DNA of 64,000 bases, from positions 24,432,765 to 24,496,764 of the forward strand of contig CM048840.1 of the NCBI GenBank assembly GCA_026545765.1, written 5' to 3'. Below the pieces are notes generated by a model that ran no database searches, had not been told where the DNA came from, and saw only the letters and a list, made by a program, of their open reading frames with translations. Positions 1-12,853 of this stretch are shown here, piece after piece (the first letter of the stretch is position 1; every line of letters begins with the position of its first letter). This DNA comes from Plantago major (Eukaryota; Streptophyta; Magnoliopsida; Lamiales; Plantaginaceae). The position numbers and the translations under genes are program-made.

Positions 1-190
1 ACCAGAACAACATTGCATAACCATTCAGAATAGTGGGCTTCTATGATGTGTCCAACCTATAGTAACCGTTCCACTTCCGCGGCTATGATATTATCTTGTT
101 CTTTTCCATGATCCCTCTTCTTTTGGCGAACTGGTTTGATACTTGGATCAACATTCAAGTGGTGCACCACTATCCTTGGATCAATTCCCG

Positions 191-910
191 TTAATCTTCG
201 GTCCCCCATGCAAATAAGTCGGTATTTGCTCGTAGAAAGGTGGTTAGTTTGAGCTCGGACTCTGCTCTCATTCCGGTCCCTATCTTGGTGACCTTCTTCG
301 GATTTCCTCCAACTAATTGGATTGCTTTAGTTTCACATTGTGGTTCTATCCGATTCTCACCAAAAAATCTCTTCTTCGGTGTCTGTCCGGCAGGTTGCTC
401 GGGAATGACATTGTAATCTTCTATGCTTCCCACTGAAGTGATTGGAAAGAACATTCTCTTGGTTCCTTGGTTTGGGTCGAGGTCGGGATGCGAGCCTCCT
501 TTCAGAATGGGTTGCGACATTCTTTTGGCAGATAGAGTGTAACACTCCCAGGCTTCTCTCCGGTTTCCTCTGACTTCTCCCACTCTGAAAGGAGTTGGGA
601 ACTTTATCTTGAGATGGAGTGTTGATGGTATTGCCCTAAAAGTGTTAATTCCAGGTCGGCCCAAAAGTACAGTATAGTCAAAGGGACAGTCTACCACCAT
701 GAATTGTAATTCCTTTGTCACTCGACAAGGCATTTGGCCCATTGAGATGGCTAGATACACACTTCCAAGAGGCCTTACTTCTCCTCCGCCGAAACCTTGC
801 AAGGAGGTAATAACACTCCTAAGTCCTTCGGGTTTTAGTTCCATTTTGGCCAAAGTTTCTGAAAAGATGATATTGGCGGAACTTCCATTATCAACTAACA
901 CTTTCTTCAC
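191..910 (-). mobile_element. Retropepsin-like region and RT leader of the left gypsy element (fossil)
   Basis: The minus-strand translation starts with a 'VLVDNGSSANIIF' block, the plant gypsy form of the aspartic protease active-site loop (D-[TN]-G-[AS]-S). It ends in 'LFAWGTED', the segment that precedes reverse transcriptase in this lineage. The fold and role (Gag-Pol processing) are inferred from the family. This is part of the broken element at 1-3573 and is not a host gene. Confidence 0.8.
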
Positions 911-913
911 ACC

Positions 914-2679
914 CTAGTTGGCAATGTCTAGTGTGATAACTAGAGGTAGGTCAGGATTATTGATTTTGCCATGTCCTATGCAGACAGGAGGAACTTCTGA
1001 GTCATCAAAGAAGATACGGTTGAACCCTTTTTGAACTGTGTTCACCATGGTTTCGTTGGATCTCCGGATATTCTTTGCTGTCCACTCTCGGGCATTCCGA
1101 CTATCACCTCCAGCTGGTCCACCGGTGATGCTCCCAATGACCCCTTTTTGTGGAGCATTCTCATAATCTTCTTGAAAATTATGACAGTCATTATCTTGGG
1201 CGGATCGAGTCCGGGCACTTTTCTCCGGTCTATCTGGTGGGGCTCTTTCAGGAGATCTCGCTCTCTGTCGCGTTTCTTTGGCTGGGTTACCGCTGCTATC
1301 TCGGCGCATGATATAGTCTTTTAGGTACCCAAGTTCAATGAGTCTTTCAACTTCATTCTTCAAATCTACACAATCTTCCGTTGAATGCCCTGGTTGCTTA
1401 TGGAAACGACAGAAAAAATTGGAATTTCGGGATTGTCGGTTCTCCTTGAACTTTTTGGGCCAGGCTATCCCATATCCATTGTCTTCTATGGCAGCAAGAA
1501 TATCAGTCCGGGGAGTGTTAAGAATGGAATAATTTGCATATCTCCTAGGAGAACTTCTCCTTTTAGTCTCCAGTCCTCTGTAATTATCGTTGTTTTTCTT
1601 TTCATTACGGGGATTTTGTTGGGACTTGTTCTCATTTTTCTCATTCTTCATGTCCCTTTCCTCAGTTCTAGTTGGGTAATGTTTCGATATTCTTCCCCTG
1701 TCATAAATCCTTCAACGGCATCATCTAGCATGCGTTCGCTTTTTCACTCTTCCTTCAGAAATTAGTGCTCGCAAGCCTTCATGCTTGGAGTTTGAGTATA
1801 GGTATGCCAACTTCTCTTTCAAGGAATGAGGTTCAACGGAGAGCAACGCCTCGTTAAACCGAGTTATGAAGGCTCTTAAGTTCTCATTTCTTTTTTGCAC
1901 AATGTTTGTCATAAAGGTAATAGGTTTCTTCTTGGTTCTGTAGTTCTCAAAGTTGTGGATGAAAATCTCCAAAAGCTGTTGATAACTTGAGATTGATCCT
2001 GGTCTTAGTTCCAACAACCAGTTCATGGCTATACCATAGAATGTTCCGACTAAGGCATTCGCATGATTATGCCGACTGAATCCGTAACCGGACATAGAAC
2101 TTTCAAATCTGACTTGATGTCCTACCGGGCACGTGATCCCGTCATATTTGTCAAGGTTCACAGGAATCATCCTGTTCTCCGATAGTAGGGCAGCTCGGAC
2201 AATGGCGGTTAGCGGACTTGAATTTCGGTCTCGATCTCTTCCAAAATTCACAATTTCTCTAGCTCGGATCATCTTTTTCAATCGTTCCTGTTCAACGGCT
2301 TGGGCTCGTTGCTTTATAGCAATTTCCTCTCGGGTAAAGGATTGGACATGATCCTCGTCACGGTATTCATTATCCATGTTCGGATTTTCTCTCTCTCTTT
2401 GACTTTCTTCAGGATGCCTGTTATGGGGTTGGTCGTTATGTCTTGAACACCGACGATTATCCTGAGTCGCGTTAGGGTTGTCCTCGAGTTGTGTCATTCG
2501 GCTTTTCTCATTATGACATCTCGCAAATCGGACATAGGCTGCTGAGGAGCTCTATTTCCTCTTGCTCGGACTTGTGTTGGTCGGACATTTCGATTAGTGA
2601 CAGAGGGCGTTCTAGATTCCGATCGTTCTTCATGCCTCGGTAGGCTCTTTCGTATACGCTTTTCGATCCGAGTCTCCAT
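914..2679 (-). mobile_element. Gag-like region of the left gypsy element (fossil)
   Basis: Minus-strand frames carry a plant gypsy Gag: a basic and acidic N-terminal stretch, the capsid-like core around 'GITCPVGHQVRFESSMSG' and 'NWLLELRPGSISSYQQL', then a nucleocapsid-like zinc knuckle variant, C-x2-H-x4-GH-x4-C. The same order is seen in the gag of the element at 34945-47739. The region is not one open frame. It is a relic. Confidence 0.78.
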
Positions 2680-2993
2680 TGCTGTAAATATTTCCTCAAG
2701 CCCTGGTGGTATGGGAATTGCACTTGGTTGTGGGTTAGAAGGACCGGGTTGGTTTCCGTCGGTATGCTGGTATACCGAGGTTGGTCTCCGTCCTTCTCTA
2801 TATTCCTCTTCTGGCCAGTACTGGTTTCAATCCGAGTCTCCGTTTGAGTTCCTCCTTGTGGGAGGATCGGATTATTTACTTCTTGGTTAACTGGCGGGTC
2901 ACTAGCAGGGAGTGACCCTTGATGGAATGGTTTTTCTCGCTGTCCGAGGAGGCATGGCCTCAGTTTTAGGTCGGTGAGAACTTTTCGTGTCGT

Positions 2994-3012
2994 TTCCCAC
3001 AGACGGCACCAA
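2994..3012 (-). other. Primer-binding site of the left gypsy element
   Basis: Directly inside the LTR, the minus strand reads TTGGTGCCGTCTGTGGGAA. The second gypsy element has the near-identical TGGCGCCGTCTGTGGGAA in the same place, which supports the call. The matching tRNA was not identified. Confidence 0.7.
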
Positions 3013-3015
3013 TTA

Positions 3016-3573
3016 TGTTGAGGGTAAAATTAGTCTAGTTCGGATACCGTGCCTTAGCTTCTTCTGAAGTGCCTGAACTGCTAAGAAAAGCGAGGGTTAG
3101 ACCTCTTTAAGCCCGGTCTGCCGTGGACAAACCAGGTATTGATTCAACTAAGAGTAGTACTCTTCTTTTCAGAAATATGGTTGAGACGCAATAAATGACT
3201 TACTTGAACTGAAGAGAATGAGCTCTATTTATAGGCAATTTTCGGGGAACAGGATCCCTTAAATCCCGGAATCATGTCCTTAACTGACACGTAGTCCGGA
3301 TATTACGGGATCTTGAATCACTATTTGAGGTCCAAGCTCGGACCTGTTGTAGAAGTTGGATCTTGGACTTGTAGGTCGGATATACGCTGTAGGTCGGTAT
3401 ATCCTCCTTTGTCCGAGATTTGAGAAGTTGGTGTAGGTCGGTTTTATCCGTTGTAACCGACCCACATTAAGTCGTTAGTCTTTTTTATTCGATTTGATTC
3501 AATCCTTCGGAACCGTGACGTTCGATTTGTCCTAATTCGTCTCCGAATTAGGGGAACTCATTACAGTACAACA
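3016..3573 (-). repeat. 5' LTR of the left gypsy element
   Basis: The block starts TGTTGAGGG on the plus strand and ends in CAACA, giving the TG...CA ends of an LTR in minus orientation (558 bp). Read on the minus strand it has a TATAAATAG box near 3225-3234, as expected for an LTR promoter. The primer-binding site follows two bases inside. No second copy lies in the window, so the outer boundary rests on the terminal dinucleotides only. Confidence 0.72.
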
Positions 3574-4844
3574 CTTAGACTTTTGTGTTAACTGAGATTG
3601 AGGATGATGGGTGCAAAAAAAAGATATTTTGCTTGGATAAATGGTGGACAGAAGCAAGCTGATGAAATGGGAATGAGAGCCAATAAAAATTCCTTGCCAT
3701 AAACGTACATATATATATGCCAGCTTATAATTGTTAAACAAAATTGTGACTCTTCAAGTTCATGTAACTCATGGGTTAATTATGGTAGGTTTAATTGGAT
3801 TAATTAGATGTTTAGGCTGGGCTTGACAAGAGTATTGGGCTGAAAAAGAAGGGAGGGTATGTTGGGCCTGCGATCCACGACCTACGAATACCGCTCCAAC
3901 GCTCCGTTCATTCTAAAACGCCTAAATTCGATATACGAATTTTTGGAATGTTACATTATACAGTATATGAATCGTGATAACTTTTATTTTACTAGGTTGG
4001 AATGGACAAAAAAAATTCTCTTTTTTCACTAGTACATCATAAAAAGTCCTGGTTCTAAATTAGTACCGAGTTCGCAAGATATTTTTTGAAGGAAAGCCAG
4101 TTTACAAGATAACTAATTGAGTATTCGATTCTATCTGCAAGTTCGTGGATGTGTAAATAGCATATATAAAGAGTACAACCACACCATTTTTGCCCTAGGA
4201 TTTTGTAGACGTATTCTGTGGGTTCATGGGTTTAACTCTAAATTTATCCCTACATTTGCACAAAAGTTTATTAATTTACTAAGAGATAACCAAGAAAAGA
4301 ACTTCTTTGTTACTAGTACTAAGGAAGAAGAACAAGAAAAGAAACGGTATTAGCCCCATATTTGGAAAAATGGCCAAAGATGACACAACCTGTCCACTTT
4401 CTTCACAGCATGCTCAATTTATGGAAGAGGGAAAAGATCAGACAAATTCAACAACAGGTTACTGAAGTAACAAGATTCAAAACCAAAAAAAATATACATA
4501 CAATACAAGACGCGTACACAAAACGTACCCCCATAAGTCGCAAGCAACCACATATCAATCTATCACCCAGTTGGTGTATTTGCATGAAGCCATATATTTT
4601 AAACAACATAGTCAATCTATCTCTTAATCAGAAAGAACCTGTCTATTATCTGGGATTTTGTATAGCTAACTGGGTCAGTTTCATGTTCTGCTGAGCTTTT
4701 ATTGGATTTTCCTTTTTCTTTTTTTACATCCTGCAAAAAGCATTTACATGCATGCAACCAACTGAAAGAAAACTAATGTTGGTATTCAGTGTATTATTTT
4801 TTTTCTATATCATCACTTGCACTAAGCTACCCACTTGAAGCTCA
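3574..4844. other. Intergenic, no gene seen
   Basis: This is AT-rich sequence between the gypsy LTR and the stop codon of the gene at 4845-9155. Its left part is flanking DNA; its right part should hold that gene's 3' UTR. The open frames here show no family features or composition bias. Confidence 0.5.
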
Positions 4845-7800
4845 TTACTTCGGATCATGGTCAACCTCAGGAACAGAGGCTGTGCTATGGGAAGATGATG
4901 AACCTTTTCCACCCTGGAAGTAAGAATACGCAAAGGCAGCTGAACCCATTGTAACTAAAGTTGCAACAGAGCCCCAAACCCATCTCAGTCTCCTCTTCCT
5001 TCTTTGCCTAACCCGTCTTGCCGTTTCTGCACAAGATAAAGTAAGACAAAGTAAGATGGGATATATCTTATGTCAATACTGAGAAAAAGAAAGCCTAAAA
5101 ACAACAATATGGTCTGCAAAGGGAAACTTTGATAATAAAGGAGAGTGAACATGGGAGAACCCAAAAAAATCTCGAGAACAAGGCTGCTCAAATCCATTAA
5201 ATACTTGAGATCCAAATAAAAATAATAAATCATTCCATTAAAACCAAGACACGTAGATCTAATGTTGCAGGGCCAACATTAAGTAAGGGTAGCTAAGAAT
5301 GGTTGTCCAAAAAAAAAGATTACTGGTACAAACAAAGCTTCAGGGGATAAAGTTACGACAGATTAAAAAGTAAACTTAAAAAGAAAAGGAAGAAAAGATC
5401 TAGATATGAGTTTGCAGTGCAATCAAGCTTACTTGATGATCGGTTCAGGTAGGTTGTTAACAGTGGGATTACATTTTAACTTGCTGTTGCATGATACATA
5501 GTTACATACGCTGACTATCTCCATCGAAATGGATGAGATGCCAAATTATTGGTATAAAAATCCAAGCTCAGCAAAACAAAGACAAACTAATGCAAGTATG
5601 CAACAGGGATTTAGTTACAAATGATACCCTTAGTTCTACTTCAATGCGTACCACGTGCATAATAAGAAGTAAAAGCATCAGAAGGGCAGGGTTAGAAATC
5701 ATACGCATGAATGGCAAACATGTATGTTTGCATATAAACAGTAAAAAATACAAATAATTTATCAACTTATGATGAGAGAAATGGTTAATGTTTCATACAC
5801 TGAACATGTAATACAATCTGCAATGTAATACTGAAGAGAAGTTCAGCAGAACAAAGTAGGAACCAAACTTACAAATCAAACAGAACATAATATCTGGGCT
5901 CAAGCACCCCCAATCAAGAAAACAAATCATACAAGATACGCACATCATAAAATAATTTCACAAATTTATTAGGTGTGAATGGAAATTATATCATACATGT
6001 AATTTGATCTCCATTGTCAGTACTCAGTACTAAAAAATAGACTATCCTGTTGAGAATTTTCTGAAAAAATTAGCAAGTTTATTCCATATTATAAACAATT
6101 GGGATAAGCACTTAATTTCGTGGTATACAAATCTGCATTTAATTAATTAATTTTATACTCCCTCCGTCCCTGGAACTAAAGCTTCATTATATAATTTAAT
6201 TGAACATTTACATTTGCGGTTTAAGATTAATTCGTATTCGAAGTTGTTGATGATTGACAGAAAAAAGTCAAACTAGGACGAGCTTGGTGGGACGGAGGGA
6301 GTACTAAATAATCTCTTTACAATATGTTTCATTTTTCATATGCTTGACATGCTGTGTGTGGGGTAAATTTACATGAGCGAGTGAGAAACAACACTAGGAT
6401 ATATATCATGCAAAAAGTAAGAAAGTGCAGCAAGAGAACATAACGCACGAATACATGCATGGAAAAAGAAAACAAACATGACCAAGGCATATAGTACAGA
6501 GAAGCCTATGAGACTTGTCTTTAAAGAATGAGTTGGAAGGTCAAGGGGTGCAGAAAAATGAAAGAAAAAGTCCTTTTTACTTTGATTTTGTGCAAGTCTT
6601 CATTCATTTAATTTAACTTAATATAACTACTTTGCCCAAGGAAGATAGATACATCATCTGCATGTATCAAGCTGCAGATAATACTTACTTCCTCCGACCA
6701 GGAAAATCCTTACCTTCTCCAATTGACGGAAAAACCTCCCCACACAAAAGAATAAGGAACTTTAACACACCACACATTAAACCTCAGCTTCGCAGTATCC
6801 CTCAAATTACACCTAATGGCACTCAACAATACCTTCAAAAATACTCAGCTTTCCTACTTTACATAGAAAACAACTGCAACACCCACAACCGGTAGTAAAC
6901 AATACCTACCTTAATAAATGTGCCCATAAAGTATGGGAAGAGTGTTCAAGGATGAGGGATATTATTTAAACCACCTTTCTTTTTTTTGCCTGCCTATTCT
7001 AGATACACCAAGTGGCAGTCAATACAAACCCCCAGGGAAATAAAGGTATTGGATTGGACAATTTGGCAACCGTGGAGGGTTACCGCCTGAGTGAATAGAA
7101 GAATCGCAGGTCTAATTTAGAAACAATAATTAACACCTCAAACAATAATACAACAATAATACCATAGGCAAAGAGGGGTAAAAAGTAGAGTTACTAATTT
7201 AAAAATTAATAGGCTACCAAAAAATAAAAAACAAAACCATAAGATCAGATTATTTTGAAACCAAAAAAGGTTCCAATATATGTTTCAAATATGAACACGA
7301 AAATCAATTGTCTCAGGGTAATGTTTTGGAAGCACCTTCTAAATGTAGTAAATATAGAAAAGCTCAGTAAGGGTAATCGAGATCCTAAACAATACAAATT
7401 CCAGTCAATGCACAAATCATGCTTTAAACTCACCGACGACTTCTTGGTTCCTTTGTGACATCTCCTGGTTCACAGCTTCATAATAGTGCAGTCTATCCCA
7501 CAAACGGGCCATCTCAGCGTTCTTTAGCTTTATCTGTGCCTCCATCTCCATCTCAACCTCAGCTTTAGCCATTCCCCTCCCAATTGAGTTCGACACAAAC
7601 CGTGCAAGATAGACTTGTTGTAGCACCTCCGCTGCAGGATCGGCAACTTGGTCACCCTCTGGCAACATAGTTGGACTTAAAGGAAGTGTCAATCCCTCAA
7701 GAGATAATTGTTCACAAATCCTTTGCCATTGGTTTCGCATATTACTCAGATTTTCCTCTACTTGTTTTCGTTTTTCTATCTCCATCAACAAACTCAATCT

Positions 7801-9155
7801 TGTTTCACGCAATTCACTTTCAAAATCAGGCATGGGAGGAGGCTGAGGCCCACTCTCTGTTGACAGTTCTGAGGCACAAGAATCAAACAAAAATAAAATC
7901 ATAAAGAGCGAAAGCAGGAGTATAAGATGCTGAAACAATTAACTAGTGATAACTGAGGTAGGCTTTAGCTAACAAAACATCCAGAAGTATGCTTATGATA
8001 ACACAAAACACCCTTGTAAAGCTCGGTATCTCGTTTCTTGTACCACTAGTACTAACTCAAACCCTTCCTGCAACCTCCCCACAAGGTGATTCATTACTTT
8101 CTAGAGTAAACAATCAGAGTAATATTGATTCATGATGAAATTAACTAGTGAGGGGAGCGGAAAGTCTCTTTTATCTCGAAACCTGTGGGGATCTCACCAC
8201 AATAACGAAGACCACCCTAAAATTTACAGCTTACAGCAATGCAAAGCCTGGCCTACAAATAAGTAGAAGTACGTAAATACGTAACACGATAAAGTAAAGT
8301 ACCTTCCCAAGCATCATAGAACTCAGCCAATGGTGTCGTCGAATTCAAAGACCGTTCTGCTCCAGCATTACTCTCACTTTCAGTGAAGCTTTTAACACTC
8401 ATAGTATCCAGTGGATCAACAAAATCATCAATCTCACTATTTTGCTGCAAATCAAATGCAACCGACTTGGGCACACCATTAATGGAAACAACACTTCCAC
8501 TCTTGTCATTCTCAGCACCATTAAAATGCACATCTTTCACATCTCCATCACTCGATGAAATGAATTCATCATCCACAGCACAATCCACGACTTCACTCAA
8601 AACAACATCTTTACCCTTGGCATCGCTTCCCATCTCCATTTCAGCAGAATTCCCATTTCCATCAACCGTAGTATCACCTCCATCCGATTGTTCACACGTC
8701 CCAACGTCCTCCTCAGACAAACTCTTGACTAGTCGTGGACCCCTACGTTTGTGGTTAATAATGTAAGGTGAAGGCGGAAACGAGGATGGAGCATCAGGGA
8801 GCGGAGTAGACTCAGGCGTGGCATACAGCGCCGGTGAAATTTGAGTCCAGTGGTGCTTCCTATCTACACCCGATGCATTCGTTGTTGACATCGTACCATT
8901 CCTCCTACCATTTCTAGGGACAGGAGGGATGTTAACTCCCCTATCTTGCTTTGAATCAGTCGGAACAGTACCAGCAGCAGCATCTAGCTTCACATTCGGG
9001 GGAACGCTAACGCCTCTATCCAGATTAGAACCCCTATCAACCCTAGAGCTAGGCGTACTGTTTGTCCTCTCGAGCTTGTAATCGAAAGGCCCCATCGGCC
9101 TCGAGGATCCAGGTTCAATGAGAGAATCGAAAGCTATAGCTGTAAACGCCGGCAT
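4845..9155 (-). CDS. Coiled-coil protein with C-terminal membrane anchor (family unrecognised)
   Basis: Three exons fit with frame-preserving GT-AG splices: 8303-9155, 7434-7868 and 4845-5026, giving 489 residues. The start (MPAFTAIAFDSLIEPG) is the first Met of the long frame. Residues 1-284 are polar and look disordered, with a conserved-looking stretch 'HWTQISPALYATPESTPLPD' and a basic 'HKRRGPRLVKSLS' patch. Exon 2 opens with FYDAWE-ELSTESG, then two heptad-like segments (about 300-345 and 385-425), probably coiled coils. Exon 3 has a very basic run (RRVRQRRKRRLR, about 433-444), a hydrophobic segment (about 445-466) and a 23-residue polar tail. This layout suggests a tail-anchored or single-pass protein facing the cytosol. 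I recall similar uncharacterised proteins across plants but cannot name a function. Intron 2 (2.4 kb) holds a Stowaway MITE. Confidence 0.85.
6158..6301. mobile_element. Stowaway MITE in an intron
   Basis: The 144-bp element has CTCCCTCCGTCCC at one end and GGGACGGAGGGAG at the other, flanked by TA on both sides (6156-6157 and 6302-6303). These are the terminal repeat and target duplication of Tc1/mariner-derived Stowaway elements. Its core shares the stretch 'TGCGGTTTAAGATTAATTCG' with the larger foldback element at 50789-51045, so both are one family. It lies in intron 2 of the 4845-9155 gene. Confidence 0.9.
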
Positions 9156-9178
9156 GACTTTTCGAAATCAAAAGCAAT

Positions 9179-9389
9179 CTGCAAATGCAACAGACACGAG
9201 GATCCATCCAATTCAACAAAAACCAAACGGAAATCGTAAATTCGATGATAATTGAAGAAATTAATCAAACGGAAACGAATTGAACAGCAGGATGTAAAAT
9301 TGAAAATGAATTTGTGAATTCTGATACATGAAAATGAAGCGTAAAAATAAAATTGAGACGTACATAAATGGAAATGAGAGGGTACTTAC
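9179..9389 (-). other. Probable 5' UTR intron of the 4845-9155 gene
   Basis: On the minus strand a good donor (CTC|GTAAGTACC at 9390/9389) and acceptor (TTTGCAG|ATTGC at 9179/9178) frame this stretch just upstream of the start codon. A leader intron here is inferred from the splice signals only. Confidence 0.5.
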
Positions 9390-9481
9390 GAGGAGAAGGA
9401 AGAAGGAAACCCTAGGAGAGAAGAAAGGTCATACTAGTATGAGAAATGAATCCATGAGAGAGAAGCAGGAGGTATGGTTGT

Positions 9482-9516
9482 TTCTCTCTCTAGAGTATAG
9501 AGAGAGAGAGAGAGAG
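9482..9516. repeat. CT/GA microsatellite in the 5' leader
   Basis: TCTCTCTC followed by an (AG)n run. Read in the direction of the 4845-9155 gene it is a CT-rich leader tract, common in plant 5' UTRs. Confidence 0.7.
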
Positions 9517-10005
9517 GAATTTGTGCGATGCGTTGGGTTGCTGTTGGCCGAAAGTCTTGGAGAAGATGATGAGAATCTGATGATATTCCAATTTTTTCCT
9601 AATTACAGCCTTCACATTTCTGGTCCATTTTCCTTCTCTTGATTCCAAATTTCGGGGATTTTTTTCTTTTATTTTACACGCTTCATATTCAATTTCATTT
9701 TAAAATCTACTATATATCCGAGATACACCTTACGAACATTACAAGTTTACATACGAACATGAAGTCTCATACGATATTTAAATAAAAAATATTAAGAAAC
9801 GGATCCATGTAATCACTAAAATTATTCATAAAAACATCTATGATGTTAATGAAATCAATTCTTTTATAATATTAAAAAATATCAATGTTGAGAGCATTAA
9901 CGTTTTGATTAATAGCATAAAAGATTTTATTCCTAATAAGGTTCGTATGTAGAAAAATTACTTGGAAACCGTATTCAGAATATTTGCTCTATTATGAAAC
10001 ACAAA

Positions 10006-10232
10006 GTCTCATGAGAGATGGTCTCTAAATAATTTATCTAGAGACGGATTATGTTATCAATAAAATCATCCATGTTATTATTCAAAATGTCTATATTGTT
10101 AACAAAATAAGTCTTCTTGTAATATGAAAAAACCCAGTGTTGAGAACATAAGTGCTTTGATTAATAATATCGATGATTTTCCTGACAATTAGATAAATTA
10201 TCTAGAGACCATCTCTCAGGAGATTTAGACTA
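10006..10232. mobile_element. MITE-like element with GTCTC ends
   Basis: The left end reads GTCTCATGAGAGATGGTCTC. The right end, reversed, reads GTCTAAATCTCCTGAGAGATGGTCTCTA, so the ends are inverted repeats of roughly 25-30 bp with one short insertion. The 227-bp interior is AT-rich and non-coding. The stretch just upstream (about 9755-9965) shows a weaker, diverged direct relation to it. Superfamily not assigned. Confidence 0.5.
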
Positions 10233-10254
10233 TGTTCTCTTTATCGGAAAACTC

Positions 10255-10380
10255 ATTAATTTATGTTATGTCTCTTCGTCTGAACTGATCGGAACTTAAC
10301 TGAATTGTAATATAAAAAACATTAAGCGAAACTGAACTGAACTGAACGAATCTAAACTGAACTGAACTCTTTATGAAAGG
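10255..10380. repeat. ACTGA-rich dispersed repeat
   Basis: Degenerate runs of ACTGAACTGAAC. A related stretch in opposite orientation (TCAGTT/GTTCAG motifs) lies at about 23995-24105. No gene is seen between 9390 and 10962. Confidence 0.4.
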
Positions 10381-10962
10381 GTTGTTATTTGTGTTACTAC
10401 GATATAGTGTATCTCCGTTAAACTCGTGATCATTTAACCCGTTGTTTAAGGTTGTGGATCGAGTTTGTTTGCTTGTGTGGGTTTAAAATGAAGGGACGAC
10501 ATTTGTGTTGGATGGGGTGGACTGGGTCATATGATATGATAGGAACATCTGATTTGGTAAGTGTGTCTTGTAATAACGGTACACGTACTACATGATTAGA
10601 TGTCACTTACGTTATCTAAGAGCCAAATTATTTCTTCTACTTATATAATAACAGTATATTTATGAATTAATCACGTGATTGTAGGAATACTAATCGTCAA
10701 ATACCACCAAGAGACAATTAATATGATACAGCTACGTGGCAAATTTGCAGTTGTCTCACGCCACTCAGCACGAATACCTTTTAGGATATTGTTTGCATCT
10801 GATTCTAGCACTTGTGAAAAGTTCTATGCTCCAACTGGAAGAATTTTAATATTGCAAGTTGCAAGTTGGTTCCTAAAAACAACAATATAAACGTAAATCT
10901 AATGGTGAGATGAGATTTCGGCAAGGCCCAGATCAAACTAGTCGTATTGTATTGAATTAAAT

Positions 10963-10973
10963 TTCGGCCAGAT
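10963..10973. repeat. LINE target-site duplication, left copy
   Basis: TTCGGCCAGAT, repeated exactly at 17087-17097 just after the poly(A) tract. Confidence 0.85.
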
Positions 10974-11078
10974 AATTCAAGAAAATCAACGAGCTGGTTG
11001 TAAAAAAAACCCTAATGCTAGCCGCCCTTCTGCCCTTCACATCTCCGGCAATTTCTTCTGTTTCTACCACCCAGACGC

Positions 11079-12816
11079 ATGGCGTCTGACTCCCGTACGC
11101 AAAAACGCCCCAGAAACTCTACAGAGATGGCAGACGAATTAGGTTCCTTGGACAGCTCTGAATTCCCGGAGTTCGCACCACACACCTATGCTAGCAAGAT
11201 AAGACAACAGGAGAAACATGAAGATGTAACAATTGACAAGACTAAAGTTTTAGACGAAAGTGCAATGATTATGATATCAAAACCTACTGCTGAAATACCT
11301 TTTCAACAGGTGGATTTTGATGAAGGGTTACAGGACTTAATGGAATCGCAATGGCAAGATAGCATTCTGATCCGGGTGTTGGGTAACTCTTGGTTTTACC
11401 CAACCTTAGTCAATAAACTGGATATTATGTGGGAGCTCCATGGGGAATTCGAACTTGTGGACCTGGGACATAATTGTTACTGTGTCAAAGGTATTACTGA
11501 AAAACAAAAAGACATGATTTTAACAGGTGGTCCGTGGCAACTAGCTGGGAGCTTCGCTCATCGTAAAGTGGAGACCAAATTTTCGTATGGATGATGATAA
11601 GATAGATTAAGACAAGGTGCGAATTCTCAATCTACCTGTCGAGATGTTCAGAGAATCCATAATCAAAGCCTTGGCAACATGCATTGGGGATCCTATTAAA
11701 ATAGATGGCAACACCTTCTATGCAAGTAGGGGGAAATTTGCGAGATTTTGTGTGGAGGTAAACACAGATTCTCCTTTAGAACTTGGCCTATGTATCAGTG
11801 GCAAAATCTATCAAGTGGTGTATGAAAACTTGCTATGTATTTGCCATTCATGTGGAAGAGTGGGTCATTATATGAATGATTGTAAGATAAAGAAGGATTC
11901 GACTGAAAGTCAAGTGAATTCTGACATGGAGATGGATAATGCTGCAAAAATACCTGGTCAGGAGGAGTCCTCGGCTGATTGGTTGATGGAGAAAGCGAAG
12001 AATAAAGAATATGGTGATTGGATGGTGGTGACTCGTCGGAAGAAACAACCAGCTCCGGGAATGGGACGAAACGCTACAGGTTACCGCCAACGAGGACATG
12101 TTCAAGCACATTATGGGGCCAGGCCAGTGGTTCCTACACAAATACAAAAACCAGCACAACCAGTTAATCAGGATAAAGGAAAAGAAAAGGTTATTGAATT
12201 ACAAGATGATGAAACTACGTCCAAGAACGTTCATGGGGGTAGAGTATTGCCTCCAAGTTTTGGTGGTTCCAAGAAAAACTCCGCACAACATAATACAATT
12301 GATCCACGAAAGGAAAAGCAGAATTCGAACATGCCTGGGAAGTCGAATATGAATGGGAATAGGGAAACACATGTTTCTATTTATAAGCAGAAGTATGGGA
12401 ATACGTTTTCTGTGCTAGCTAATTCAGAGATCGTAGATGCCCAAAACCTATACGCTATTGAGGTAGAGGAAACTACAGGTACTGATGAATCACGAGGATC
12501 AGGTATTGATATTTCTCAACGGAATGATAATGTGGAACATGGCAGTCAATCTGGAACTAGAAACTTGGAGTCACAAACTCCAACAACCTTTAACACTATT
12601 CGAGTTAGCAGCAGAGGAACAAACAATACTCGTCGTGGACATTCCACCCTCAGTATGGCAGCTCGGGGTGGATATGCACCACGTACACAGGGTCGAAGAG
12701 TTGCAAGTTTGGTGGAAGAGCCTTCACTAGACCGATTGGGAGGAATTACGTCAGTACAGCCTGATGAGGAATACACTGAGCCAACTCATGGTGATATGGA
12801 GGGGGTTACCATTTGA
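11079..12816 (+). pseudogene. LINE ORF1: DUF4283 / zinc-knuckle protein, broken
   Basis: ORF1 starts MASDSRTQKRPRNS. Its N-terminal part has the DUF4283 pattern ending 'MILTGGPWQLAGS'. A frame change with stops lies between about 11592 and 11617. The downstream part resumes with 'VRILNLPVEMFRESIIKALA', then a CCHC knuckle (C-x2-C-x4-H-x4-C, 'CHSCGRVGHYMNDC') and a long polar tail rich in Q, N and basic residues. ORF1 proteins of this family bind the element RNA and assemble the RNP. The stop codon lies 35 bases before the ORF2 start. Confidence 0.88.
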
Positions 12817-12853
12817 TAACCCAGTTTACAATTACCATCTTGTTAAATCATCA

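Larger units (their letters stand above)
1..3573 (-). mobile_element. Ty3/gypsy LTR retrotransposon, 5' part (fossil, cut by window edge)
   Basis: Read on the minus strand, this is the front of a Ty3/gypsy element: LTR, primer-binding site, gag-like region, retropepsin-like region, then the start of reverse transcriptase running off the left edge. The gag core (RF/ES, then a W-L motif) and the conserved 'FAWGTED' before the RT are also found in the second gypsy element of this window (34945-47739), so both belong to the same broad plant lineage, probably Tat-like. The LTR ends TGTTG/CAACA are clear. The coding part is spread over several frames, so the copy is broken, with a few interruptions in what is visible. 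The target duplication cannot be tested because the other LTR lies outside. Confidence 0.88.

Noticed and set aside
4117-4694. Two plus-strand frames of 78 and 110 codons
   Set aside because: Composition follows the AT-rich background and no features are visible.
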